A stretch of 64,000 nt of DNA, taken from contig JAFQAS010000025.1 of the NCBI GenBank assembly GCA_017399915.1, positions 28,363-92,362 of the forward strand, in the 5' to 3' direction. The DNA is from Muribaculaceae bacterium (GTDB taxonomy: Bacteria; Bacteroidota; Bacteroidia; Bacteroidales; Muribaculaceae). Below the pieces are notes generated by a model. The model did no database searches and had not been told where the DNA came from. It saw only the letters and a list, made by a program, of their open reading frames with translations. This document shows, one piece after another, positions 35,301 through 43,303 of this stretch. The first letter of the stretch is position 1; every line of letters begins with the position of its first letter. A program made the position numbers and the translations under genes.

Positions 35301-35327
35301 TTGTTTCAAAAAGAATTTGTAAATTTG
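35301..35327 (+). promoter_or_regulatory. Promoter of the ABC-DUF4435 gene
   Basis: TTG (35301-35303), 16 bases, TAAATTTG (35320-35327), 20 bases before the start codon. Confidence 0.5.
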
Positions 35328-35347
35328 AAAATGCAACTTGAATTTGA

Positions 35348-36979
35348 GTGATTATGAAGATACTGCTCCCTCCCAAGAAAAACAACGAACGGCAAGAATT
35401 ATCGGCCGGCAAGCATCAGATTACCATCATCGGAGCTAACGGCTCGGGCAAAACACGCTTTACCGAACGACTGATAAAAGACCTGTCGGGCAAAGCTTTT
35501 CGTATTTCAATAATCAATGCCATATACGAAACCCGTGAGAGCGACCCCCTTCCAGGGTCTATCGATATTCTTTATAAGGAAACTGCCGAACGCACAAACT
35601 TGCTTCGCAATGATAATGTGACACAGGCCGAGCGCTTGATGTCGCTCCTTCTGCAAGAGGAGATGGTAAATCTTATATCATATAAAATGACACTCGCTCA
35701 AAATCCTCATGCGAAACTACCGAAAACAAAACTCGATAAAGTAATTGAGGTGTGGCAAGATGTATTTCCCGGCAGCAAGGTGCTTATTGAAGGGGGCAAG
35801 TTGCTCATTTCGCGCGAAACCGATGAGGAATGTTATTCATCAGTAAGACTCTCAACCGGCGAACGCGCCGTTATGTATTATGTGGGAGCGGCATTGATGG
35901 CAATGGAAAATGCCGTTATCTTTGTTGACAATCCCGGCATTTATCTACACCAGTCGATAATGAAACCATTGTGGGACCGCATTGAGCAATTGCGTCCCGA
36001 CTGCACTTTCATTTACACTACTCACGACCTCGACTTTGCCTCATCACGCACCGATAACGCCGTGGTGTGGGTGCGTGAATATGACGCTACCACAAGCACT
36101 TGGGATTATGATATTCTACCCGACCATGCTGAATTGTCGGACGACATATATCTCACTATTATCGGCGCTCGCAAACCGGTATTGTTTATCGAAGGTGATG
36201 GTGTTCACTCTATCGACTCAAAGCTGTACCCTCTTATTTTCCCCGATTACACAGTGAAACCATTGGGTAGCTGCAACAAGGTTATTGAGGCCACTCGTGC
36301 ATTTAACGATCTCACCACCTTCCACAAAATGGATAGTTATGGCATCGTTGACCGTGACCGTCGCGATGAAGGCGAGGTGAAATATCTACGCACAAAAAAA
36401 GTGCTCGTGCCCAACGTTGCCGAGATTGAAAATATCTTGATGCTCGAAGAGGTGATTCGCACTGTGGCTTCGCGACATCGCAAAGACGAAAACAAAGTTT
36501 TTGCCAAGGTGAAAGCCACAATTCTCGACCTATTCAAACAAGAGGTGCGACAACAAGCGCTGATGCACACTCGCCACCGGGTGAAACGCACGCTCGAATA
36601 TCGTGTCGATGGCCGATTCAACAACATCAATTCGCTTGAAGACCACATCAACGACCTGGTGAAGGAGATTAATCCTCGTGGCATGTATGAGGCATTTTGC
36701 CGTGAATTCCATGGCTATGTAGCAGCCGGCGACTACCAAAATGTGCTACGCGTGTTTAATCGCAAGTCGATGATTCCATCGAGCAATGTGAGCGGACTTT
36801 GCGGTCTCTCCAACAAAGATGCATATATTCACACAATCATAAAAATATTAAAACAAAACGGGAAAGATGCTCAACGCATTCGCAATGCCGTAATAAAATG
36901 TTTCGGTCTCGATGACAACAATCTTAACTCATTGAAAATCGAGGCTCAACAAGCTATAAAAAATAATACACCGAAATGA
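35348..36979 (+). CDS. Fused ABC-type ATPase / DUF4435 TOPRIM nuclease-like protein (PARIS-like)
   Basis: A 543-residue protein that joins two domains found as separate genes in the PARIS phage-defence system: AriA (an AAA/ABC ATPase) and AriB (a DUF4435 TOPRIM nuclease). The N-terminal half has P-loop GANGSGKT (29-36), signature RLSTGERAVMYYVG, Walker B VIFVDNP and TTHD. The C-terminal half has VLFIEGDG (TOPRIM Glu, about 284) and SYGIVDRDRRDEGE (Asp-x-Asp, about 335), so both catalytic sites seem intact, then a helical tail. The start is 35348; ATG 35354 is an alternative. Its stop overlaps menA (ATGA), so it is in operon with a quinone gene, which is unusual for a defence gene and may mean a domesticated or housekeeping use. 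Confidence 0.82.
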   Translation: MIMKILLPPKKNNERQELSAGKHQITIIGANGSGKTRFTERLIKDLSGKAFRISIINAIYETRESDPLPGSIDILYKETAERTNLLRNDNVTQAERLMSLLLQEEMVNLISYKMTLAQNPHAKLPKTKLDKVIEVWQDVFPGSKVLIEGGKLLISRETDEECYSSVRLSTGERAVMYYVGAALMAMENAVIFVDNPGIYLHQSIMKPLWDRIEQLRPDCTFIYTTHDLDFASSRTDNAVVWVREYDATTSTWDYDILPDHAELSDDIYLTIIGARKPVLFIEGDGVHSIDSKLYPLIFPDYTVKPLGSCNKVIEATRAFNDLTTFHKMDSYGIVDRDRRDEGEVKYLRTKKVLVPNVAEIENILMLEEVIRTVASRHRKDENKVFAKVKATILDLFKQEVRQQALMHTRHRVKRTLEYRVDGRFNNINSLEDHINDLVKEINPRGMYEAFCREFHGYVAAGDYQNVLRVFNRKSMIPSSNVSGLCGLSNKDAYIHTIIKILKQNGKDAQRIRNAVIKCFGLDDNNLNSLKIEAQQAIKNNTPK

Positions 36980-37842
36980 TAAAATGTTGGATCGAAGCAA
37001 TGCGCTTGCGCACCCTGCCCGTGTCGCTCGCCGGAGTGATTATGGCGTGGGGATTTTGCGCTCTCTATGATAATTTCAATCTCATACCGGCAATTTTATG
37101 CTTGCTATTTGCGCTATTAGCTCAGATAGCTTCGAACTTTGCCAACGAATACTACGATTTCAAATCGGGACTCGACCGCAAAGGGCGCGAAGGGCCTCGT
37201 CGTGGTGTAACCGAGGGGGATATTACTCCTCAAGCCATGAAATTTGCCACTTTCGGCACATTGGCATTAGCTTGTGTGATAGGCTGTTCGCTCATCTACT
37301 ATGGTGGTTGGTGGTTATTGCCCATTGGCATCTTTATCGCACTCGGGGTGATGGCATATAGCACCGGTCCCTATCCCCTATCTCATCACGGATTGGGCGA
37401 AGTGGCTGTGCTATTTTTCTTCGGTATCATACCGGTAACGCTCACCTACTATGTGCAGTCGCTCCAATGGAGCCTTGACGTGTTGCTTGCATCTATATCC
37501 ATTGGGCTGATGGGTGCCAACGTGTTGATAGTAAACAACTATCGCGACCACGACGATGACAAAGAGGTGGGCAAACGCACACTTGCAGTGATTTTTGGTC
37601 GCCGAGCCGTGTCAAATCTATATCTTTTCAACGGCTACATCGCTGTGGCACTGATGATAATGACATGGTGGGAACTGCCGGTTTGGAGTTGGGCTGCCCC
37701 TATTTTATATCTTGTAGCCCACACAGCGATATGGTGGCAACTCGGCATTCGCACCGGCGCTCGCCTCAACCCCCTACTCGGCATGACAGCCATGACTATG
37801 GCCGCCTATAGCCTCGCCTTCGCCACCATCGCAGCAATTTAA
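36976..37842 (+). CDS. menA: 1,4-dihydroxy-2-naphthoate polyprenyltransferase
   Basis: A 288-residue UbiA-family membrane enzyme, which attaches the isoprenoid chain to DHNA to make demethylmenaquinone. First Asp-rich motif: NEYYDFKSGLDRKGREGP (prenyl-diphosphate and Mg sites); second: NNYRDHDDDKEVGKRTLAV. About eight membrane segments, typical length. It overlaps the ABC-DUF4435 gene by four bases, so its expression is coupled to it. No other men genes are close. Followed by a hairpin region and the Fic gene on the opposite strand. Confidence 0.95.
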   Translation: MIKCWIEAMRLRTLPVSLAGVIMAWGFCALYDNFNLIPAILCLLFALLAQIASNFANEYYDFKSGLDRKGREGPRRGVTEGDITPQAMKFATFGTLALACVIGCSLIYYGGWWLLPIGIFIALGVMAYSTGPYPLSHHGLGEVAVLFFFGIIPVTLTYYVQSLQWSLDVLLASISIGLMGANVLIVNNYRDHDDDKEVGKRTLAVIFGRRAVSNLYLFNGYIAVALMIMTWWELPVWSWAAPILYLVAHTAIWWQLGIRTGARLNPLLGMTAMTMAAYSLAFATIAAI

Positions 37843-37876
37843 AAAAGTGAGTTAAAGAATTAAAGAAATTTAGAAT

Positions 37877-37911
37877 CATTAAGGTCGCTAAAGACCCTAA
37901 CGACCTTAATG
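37877..37911. repeat. Hairpin CATTAAGGTCG / CGACCTTAATG
   Basis: Perfect 11-bp inverted repeat with a 13-base loop CTAAAGACCCTAA; may terminate menA, though no run of T follows. A related stretch (TTAGCGACCC) follows the stop of the phage-like gene at 844. Confidence 0.5.
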
Positions 37912-37932
37912 ACCCTTATGACTCTATAAACT

Positions 37933-37967
37933 GTGCTAATCTCGTCATATTTTGACGAGATTAGCAC
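37933..37967. repeat. 35-bp palindrome downstream of fic
   Basis: GTGCTAATCTCGTCA, loop TATTT, TGACGAGATTAGCAC. The inverse-oriented copy is at 39167-39197 upstream of the same gene. Confidence 0.92.
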
Positions 37968-38001
37968 GGTTTTCACCTTTAAGGAAATGAGAATGGGAGT
38001 T

Positions 38002-39120
38002 TTAACAATATAAATAATCCTCTTTTAAAAGATAGTGCATGCTACGCCCACCTTCGTCAGAGGCGATTAATATTCTCTTTTCAATCAAATCATTAATATC
38101 TCTCAATGCCGTGGCTTGAGATGTCTTAGTAATTTTAGCCCATTTTGAGGTTGTGAGCTTGCCCTCAAATCCATCCCACAACTTATTAACCACCTTTACT
38201 TGACGCTCATTCATCGCGACATCTCTATTTTCTTGCCAAAACATCGACTTCTTAACAACTCGTTTTATCATTGTTTCAGAACGCAATATTGCACTGCGAA
38301 GAGTCAACAAAAACCATTCAAGCCATAGCGTTATATCCACACCTCCGGTTGTTGTCTTTTCGAGCACCTCATAATAAGCTTTTCGTTCTCGCATAATCTC
38401 AGCCGACATGCTATAATATCTATGCGACATGCCATCGGCTCGAGCCAATAGCATATCTGTTATTGTTCGAGTCAATCGACCGTTTCCGTCATCAAATGGG
38501 TGTATGGCTACAAACCACAAATGAGCGATAGCCGCCTTTATAACCGGATCAACATCATTACAATTATTAATCCACTGCAACAATTCATTCATCATATCTT
38601 GTACCAACTCTGAGGAAGGCGCCTCATAATGCACTCGTTCTTTGCCCATTGCTCCCGATACTACTTGCATCGGCTCTTTGCCTACTCGATAAGAGGCTAC
38701 TGTTATAGGATAGATCCCACTTCGTCCGGTTGGGAACAATGCTGCATGCCAATTAAATAATCTGTCGTGTGTCAATGGCACATCTTTATTTCTCACTGCA
38801 TCAAGCATTACTTGCACCACCCCCTCGGTATAATGGTCGGGCTCGGGCAGTCCCTCCACCTCTATGCCAAGGTGACGAGCAATAGATGAACGCACACGGT
38901 CGGGATTGAGTAATTCACCCTCTATCTCACACGAACGCAACACATCTTGCGTCATCACATCAAGTGAAGTGCGATTTTGAAGTTCCAATCCCAATCCACT
39001 CATCAACCCATACACCCTACCTTCAAGATTTCGCACTTCCGAAAGCAAGGTTATCAACCGAGAGTTATCCCAAGTAAACTTAGGCCATGATGCCTGTTGC
39101 CATATATATATTGCCCTCAT
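38002..39120 (-). CDS. Fic-domain AMP transferase with DUF4172 domain
   Basis: A 372-residue protein; the start at 39120 (MRAIYIWQQASW) is preferred over 39180 because the latter would run through a palindrome and promoter. The N-terminal DUF4172 starts WPKFTWD. SCEIEGE (Sxxx-E-G) is the inhibitory helix motif of class II Fic proteins, which restrains the active site. The core motif is HPFDDGNGRLTRT (HPFx[D/E]GNGRxxR), with its His, Asp and Arg, so the protein can transfer AMP to a target hydroxyl. The C-terminal 60 residues (LTTSKWAKITKTSQATALRDI) look like a winged helix for DNA binding. Matching palindromes lie at both ends of the gene. Possibly self-regulated; targets unknown. Confidence 0.93.
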   Translation of the reverse strand: MRAIYIWQQASWPKFTWDNSRLITLLSEVRNLEGRVYGLMSGLGLELQNRTSLDVMTQDVLRSCEIEGELLNPDRVRSSIARHLGIEVEGLPEPDHYTEGVVQVMLDAVRNKDVPLTHDRLFNWHAALFPTGRSGIYPITVASYRVGKEPMQVVSGAMGKERVHYEAPSSELVQDMMNELLQWINNCNDVDPVIKAAIAHLWFVAIHPFDDGNGRLTRTITDMLLARADGMSHRYYSMSAEIMRERKAYYEVLEKTTTGGVDITLWLEWFLLTLRSAILRSETMIKRVVKKSMFWQENRDVAMNERQVKVVNKLWDGFEGKLTTSKWAKITKTSQATALRDINDLIEKRILIASDEGGRSMHYLLKEDYLYC

Positions 39121-39136
39121 AACACAAATTTTGCCA

Positions 39137-39166
39137 CAAAGATAACACAATGACGCGAAAAAACAA
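39137..39166 (-). promoter_or_regulatory. Promoter of the fic gene, touching a palindrome
   Basis: Minus strand: TTG (39166-39164), 19 bases, TATCTTTG (39144-39137). The upstream end of the -33 element adjoins the palindrome at 39167-39197. Confidence 0.75.
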
Positions 39167-39197
39167 GCTAATCTCGTCAAAATATGACGAGATTAGC
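39167..39197. promoter_or_regulatory. Palindrome upstream of fic, probable operator
   Basis: GCTAATCTCGTCA, loop AAATA, TGACGAGATTAGC (13-bp arms, 31 bp). It is the reverse-oriented twin of 37933-37967. A repressor or activator bound here would sit on the -33 element. Confidence 0.6.
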
Positions 39198-39247
39198 ACA
39201 TTTTTCTCTGCAAATAAAATTAGATAAAGGATTCCGTCTCTTAAAAA

Positions 39248-39838
39248 TTACTTAAATAAATCCTCATTCTTCTTTGTATTCAACAATTTATCAAGGATAG
39301 AATTATAATCTAATTGATTAATCAAACTATCAAAATCTTCTTCTTTTTCAAACACGAAATAAATGGTCTCATCAATATATCTATTCGCCGATGAAACAAC
39401 CTTAGGACACCACATTGCCACCATATTGCCACTATCTAAAATCACGAAACTTATATCAATAGTTTTATTAAAAGAAAACCAATATTTTGAGCCCAACCAC
39501 GCAATATCGACTTTAGGGAATTTAATTCCAAAATCTTTATACATTTTGGTAACGCTATTTTCTTTTGCTATCTTAACCCACTCAGTATATTTATCTCGCA
39601 CTAACCCTAATGATGTTTTAAATAATTCCAAGTCTTTTCCATCTATAGACACAAAAGCTTCTTTAGAACTTTTCGCGTCTATTTCAATATACACTGTTTC
39701 TAATTTATTATTTTTCTGAGATGCTTGAATTTCAAAATCTTTCTCAAAATAACTGCAATAATAAGTCCCAACAACCTGCTCTGCATCAACAGAAAAGCCC
39801 AACGCAATCCCAATAAGAATTAATAAAATCTTTTTCAT
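39248..39838 (-). CDS. Small secreted protein of unknown function
   Basis: A 196-residue product when started at 39838 (MKKILLILIGIALGFSVDA), a clear signal peptide; the frame extends further upstream through a structured region, but that extension is unlikely to be coding. No family is recognised. Residues include a central strand GSKYWFSFNKTIDISFVIL and an acidic C-terminus EDLFK. The gene starts 50 bases after the hairpin and run of U at 39895-39888, so that structure may control it. No gene partner. Confidence reflects the signal peptide and a good length for a secreted protein. Confidence 0.7.
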   Translation of the reverse strand: MKKILLILIGIALGFSVDAEQVVGTYYCSYFEKDFEIQASQKNNKLETVYIEIDAKSSKEAFVSIDGKDLELFKTSLGLVRDKYTEWVKIAKENSVTKMYKDFGIKFPKVDIAWLGSKYWFSFNKTIDISFVILDSGNMVAMWCPKVVSSANRYIDETIYFVFEKEEDFDSLINQLDYNSILDKLLNTKKNEDLFK

Positions 39839-39887
39839 AATATAAAATTGACACCATCGGCTCTCGGATAGTGATTTAATATTAAAC

Positions 39888-40190
39888 AAAAAAAGCGTGA
39901 GAGCCGTACTTGTTGCTCGTCCCGCTTTTCGAGGCTCTGGAATGCCCATTGGAGTAGAACGAGCAACGCAGAAGCCTCACGCAGAATATGATATATAACA
40001 CCACACAACAAAATAATGTTGCACAGCAATGATATACATATCCACAAGGCATCTACTACTGCTTCACTCTTGACTCCAATGTGAAATTTTCCAGATTTCG
40101 AAAAGCCAAGAAAGAGCGTAAGTAAACGCTTTTCTAAAATATGTCAGCACCCGCCCTCATTACCCATATCGGGTTCCTGCGAGCGATATG
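39888..40190 (-). ncRNA. Candidate structured RNA (promoter TAACTTTG, rod-like 3' hairpin, U-run)
   Basis: On the minus strand a promoter -7 element TAACTTTG (40203-40196) precedes about 300 bases that end in a strong hairpin: GCGTGAG...GTTGCTCGT / ACGAGCAAC...CTCACGC at about 39984-39895, followed by seven U (39894-39888). CATTGGAGT (40081-40073) can also pair with ACTCCAATG (39953-39945). It is either an independent small RNA or the leader of the gene at 39248-39838. It does not show the conserved parts of RNase P RNA, tmRNA or SRP RNA that I can recognise. Confidence 0.5.
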
Positions 40191-40325
40191 CATCACAAAG
40201 TTATGCTAATTATTTCTGATATCCTATATTTTCTCAAATTATTTTTATTAAATTCTGCCATTTTGCACATTTTGTTCATTCTGTCGAAAATCAATCATAA
40301 ATATATGAGTTGTGAGAATTTTCAC

Positions 40326-40333
40326 TAACTTTG
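40326..40333 (+). promoter_or_regulatory. Promoter -7 element four bases before the ABC start
   Basis: TAACTTTG then CATT then ATG 40338, the same distance as at recF. This suggests a leaderless mRNA. Confidence 0.6.
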
Positions 40334-40337
40334 CATT

Positions 40338-41762
40338 ATGGATTTTCTTATTAAGTTGAAAAGCGATGGATTGCGTTATCGTGAGATTTCGATTAGCAAC
40401 CCTCATCATGTGACTATTCCTCGTGGTGTTTCGGCCATTATGGGGCCTAATGGCGCGGGCAAAACTATGCTCGCCAATATCATCGAAAAGGGTTGGAATT
40501 TCTGCACCAACCGCATTGAGGGCTATCGCGAAAAACTGAATATCAAGAAAATCGAGTTTGCCGACATTCATTCTCTTGCCGGGTTTAAGGTGGAGTATTA
40601 TCAACAACGCTTCGAGTCGATGATGAACGATGAGGTGCCTACCGTGGCCGAGATTTTCCACGACCGCATCAGCTCTGACCGTTGGCAAGAATTGGCAACC
40701 CAACTACGCCTCAACGATATTGCCACTAAACATATCAATTTCCTCTCGAGTGGCGAAACCCGCAAGCTGCTTATCGTGAATTTACTGTTTGACCTACCCG
40801 ATGTGTTGATTCTCGACAATCCATATATCGGTCTTGATGCTGCATCGCGCGAAATTCTTAACGACACGATTTTGCAGATTGCCAACCAAGGGGTATCGGT
40901 GATATTGCTTCTTTGCAATTCGGTCGATCTACCTCCGTTTATCGACTGTGTGATACCTATGCGCAATATGGTGATTGAGGAACCGGTGATGCGCAATGGC
41001 ATTGAGATAGAGCGATTCCAACAATCGTTTCACTACCTCTTTGACTATGCCATCAATCTCGATGAGCTTCCCATACAACCTACTCGCGAATACAATGCCG
41101 AGGAAACCGATGTAGTGCTCGCTCTCAACCATTGCAAGGTGAAATATGGCGCACGCACTATTATCGAAGATGTGTCGTGGACAATACGCAATGGTGAATG
41201 TTGGGCGTTATTCGGGCCAAATGGGTCGGGCAAATCTACCCTCTTGAGCCTTGTTCATGCCGACAACCCTCAAGGATATTCCAATGACATCACCCTCTTT
41301 GACCGCCGCCGAGGCAGTGGCGAAAGCATTTGGGAGATAAAACGTCGCATTGGTTATATCTCGCCCGAAATGCATCTCTATTTCAATGGCAGTGGCGACA
41401 TCAAAACGATTGTAGCACAAGGGTTGAACGATACCGTAGGGTTATTCTGCCAGGTTAAACCGCAACAAATGGAGCGTGCCAAACAATGGCTCCGACTATT
41501 GCATATCGAACATCTTGCCGACCGCCGATTTAACACCCTCTCGGCCGGTGAACAACGAATGGTGCTTCTTGCCCGCACCTTCATCAAACACCCCCAACTG
41601 CTCATTCTCGACGAGCCGTTGCACGGACTCGATGCCACACGCAAACGCAGCATTCGCGGCATCATCAATCACCTCGTGGCACGCGACAAAATCACATTAA
41701 TATATGTGACGCACTACCTCCCCGAAGTGCCCGAGTGTGTAACTCACACCAAATCGCTATGA
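40338..41762 (+). CDS. ModF-like protein with two ABC ATPase domains
   Basis: A 474-residue cytoplasmic protein of two ABC ATPase modules, similar to ModF (PhrA) of other bacteria, whose role is still poorly understood. Module one: GPNGAGKTMLA (Walker A), LSSGETRKLLIV (signature), DVLILDNP (Walker B). Module two: GPNGSGKSTLLS, LSAGEQRMVLLARTF and LLILDEP, then YVTHYLPE. Both P-loops are intact, so it may hydrolyse ATP at both sites. No transmembrane partner gene is adjacent. The start is set by the nearby promoter at 40326-40333. A bidirectional terminator separates it from the next gene. Confidence 0.87.
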   Translation: MDFLIKLKSDGLRYREISISNPHHVTIPRGVSAIMGPNGAGKTMLANIIEKGWNFCTNRIEGYREKLNIKKIEFADIHSLAGFKVEYYQQRFESMMNDEVPTVAEIFHDRISSDRWQELATQLRLNDIATKHINFLSSGETRKLLIVNLLFDLPDVLILDNPYIGLDAASREILNDTILQIANQGVSVILLLCNSVDLPPFIDCVIPMRNMVIEEPVMRNGIEIERFQQSFHYLFDYAINLDELPIQPTREYNAEETDVVLALNHCKVKYGARTIIEDVSWTIRNGECWALFGPNGSGKSTLLSLVHADNPQGYSNDITLFDRRRGSGESIWEIKRRIGYISPEMHLYFNGSGDIKTIVAQGLNDTVGLFCQVKPQQMERAKQWLRLLHIEHLADRRFNTLSAGEQRMVLLARTFIKHPQLLILDEPLHGLDATRKRSIRGIINHLVARDKITLIYVTHYLPEVPECVTHTKSL

Positions 41763-41793
41763 TTCTATCCTCATCAACATGATATACAAAACA

Positions 41794-41827
41794 CAAAGAG
41801 CTGAATCTTAACCGACTCAGCTCTTTG
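41794..41827. terminator. Bidirectional terminator between converging genes
   Basis: Stem CAAAGAGCTGA / TCAGCTCTTTG (11 bp), loop ATCTTAACCGAC. Confidence 0.85.
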
Positions 41828-41844
41828 CATTATATATGAGAGAA

Positions 41845-42675
41845 TTAATACTTGAGAATCCAAGCATCGGGATAGCCGTCATTAGCCACATCAGCTTTCA
41901 CGTTTTCGGCTTTTAATTTATCGGTTGAAGAGTAAATTGATACGCGATATTTTTTCTTACTTTTTTCGTAGAACATTTCGGCGTCAGCCCATTTGCTTAG
42001 TTGTTCATATTTTGCCTTTGCATTGTCAAAATCATCAAATGAGCCGATTATCACGTGATATTTACCTGTAGCATTGCTATCTTTTACTTTTACTGTTTCT
42101 TTATCTTTACCATTTGATGAGGCAATTGGTTTTATGTATCTGCCATTGATATACCCTTCTTGCTCGCCATCTTCGGTCCAATAGAATTTATACCACTCCG
42201 AACCTTCTATTTTTGTGACATAGAATTTCTTTTGTGCTTTTACCTTGAAAAGCTCTCTTGAACCGGTGGTTGGCTCTTTTCTCACTCGGGTCCAACCTTC
42301 GGGTGAATCTATTTCCATTGCTTGGCGTTTTACTTCAGCTTTAGGTTCTTCTTGTTGGGGCTCCTCGGCTGGAATCGCAACAGAATCTTTTGCTATTGAA
42401 TCACTCTTAATCACCTCCGACGGAGATGGAATCGATGTTGATGGCGCATTTGGGTCTTCAACCATAACATCTTCACTATTAATCTCTCCATCAATTATTT
42501 CTAATGAATCCAGGTTTTCTATCTCCGAAACATCTTCTACCTCTTCAGTAGCCTCTACAACAGGAGCGATTTCGGTTCTCTTCGTTTCGCCACATGACGT
42601 TATCACACAAGCACTTGATAAAAGCATTGCGAATGCTCCAAGCATATTAATCGAGATTTTTTCAATTGATTTCAT
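41845..42675 (-). CDS. SPOR-domain lipoprotein with SH3-like domain
   Basis: A 276-residue lipoprotein with lipobox ITSC (Cys28). After an acidic Asp/Glu/Ser-rich linker (about 35-110), a bacterial SH3-like segment (GWTRVRKEPTTGSRELF...GYINGRYIKPI) is followed by a C-terminal SPOR domain (GKYHVIIGSFDDFDNAKAKYEQ...YRVSIYSSTDKLKAE). SPOR domains bind denuded glycan strands of peptidoglycan at division sites, so a cell-wall role is likely. Monocistronic, with its own promoter at 42708-42738. Confidence 0.87.
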   Translation of the reverse strand: MKSIEKISINMLGAFAMLLSSACVITSCGETKRTEIAPVVEATEEVEDVSEIENLDSLEIIDGEINSEDVMVEDPNAPSTSIPSPSEVIKSDSIAKDSVAIPAEEPQQEEPKAEVKRQAMEIDSPEGWTRVRKEPTTGSRELFKVKAQKKFYVTKIEGSEWYKFYWTEDGEQEGYINGRYIKPIASSNGKDKETVKVKDSNATGKYHVIIGSFDDFDNAKAKYEQLSKWADAEMFYEKSKKKYRVSIYSSTDKLKAENVKADVANDGYPDAWILKY

Positions 42676-42707
42676 TGGTATTTTTATATTAAATCATTTA
42701 CTAAACG

Positions 42708-42738
42708 CAAAGTTATTACATTTAGCCAACTACACAAA
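42708..42738 (-). promoter_or_regulatory. Promoter of the SPOR lipoprotein gene
   Basis: Minus strand: TTTG (42738-42735), 19 bases, TAACTTTG (42715-42708). Confidence 0.75.
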
Positions 42739-42793
42739 TTTATTACACTATTTTTGTTTCAACATTTTAATATTAAAACTAATATCTATTAAA

Positions 42794-43276
42794 TTAGGTA
42801 TTTAGAGGCAATGTTTTTTCATATCCCGACCGCACAAGAAGCGTTGCAGCTACAAAAGATGATGTTGACGATGAATTATATTTTATATGGTAACGATCGG
42901 GGGCAAAGAAATCGAGCACAAATGTAGCTGTATCAATAGGGTCATCGATATCTTTCCCCGGCACAATACGTTCCTCTATCGTCACATCAAAACCTATTAT
43001 AGTAACGGCAAGCGATACTGCACCCGAAGTTGATACCCCTTGAACTCCGTGGCGAGTGAGCACCACAGCACCATCATCGCGCACACGAAGGGATATTGAA
43101 GGTTGCGTCGTTGCAGTATCGCTCCACGAGCGATTAGATTCATTCGACAGTTCACCGGCGAGAAGATGTTGGCGCGCCTCACCTCGCGACGACGGCTTGG
43201 CAAGAAACCCCACTATCAACGCTGCCACAAGCGTAGCCAATACATAAAACTCTACCGAATGAAAGAAATCAGTCAT
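42794..43276 (-). CDS. Small membrane-anchored protein, unknown
   Basis: A 160-residue protein with one N-terminal hydrophobic segment (FYVLATLVAALIVGFLA, about 10-26), then a short linker and a compact beta-rich domain with ISLRVRDDGAVVLTRHGV. No family is recognised. It lies 27 bases after the TPR protein gene on the same strand, so it probably belongs to the same transcript as that gene. Confidence 0.6.
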   Translation of the reverse strand: MTDFFHSVEFYVLATLVAALIVGFLAKPSSRGEARQHLLAGELSNESNRSWSDTATTQPSISLRVRDDGAVVLTRHGVQGVSTSGAVSLAVTIIGFDVTIEERIVPGKDIDDPIDTATFVLDFFAPDRYHIKYNSSSTSSFVAATLLVRSGYEKTLPLNT

Positions 43277-43303
43277 ATACTCTCCTATTAATTTATTAAT
43301 GCG

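Larger units (their letters stand above)
39839..40337. other. Intergenic region carrying a candidate structured RNA and promoter
   Basis: No protein gene is recognised in these 499 bases. On the minus strand a candidate RNA from about 40190 to 39888 is described separately, and a plus-strand promoter for the ABC protein lies at 40326-40333. Confidence 0.7.

Noticed and set aside
39121..39180. Upstream extension of the fic frame
   Set aside because: The extension would be encoded by the palindrome and promoter; the conserved DUF4172 start fits 39120.
39888..40190. Candidate RNA considered as RNase P RNA, tmRNA, SRP RNA or 6S RNA
   Set aside because: None of the conserved core motifs of these RNAs that I know could be found, so it is left unnamed.
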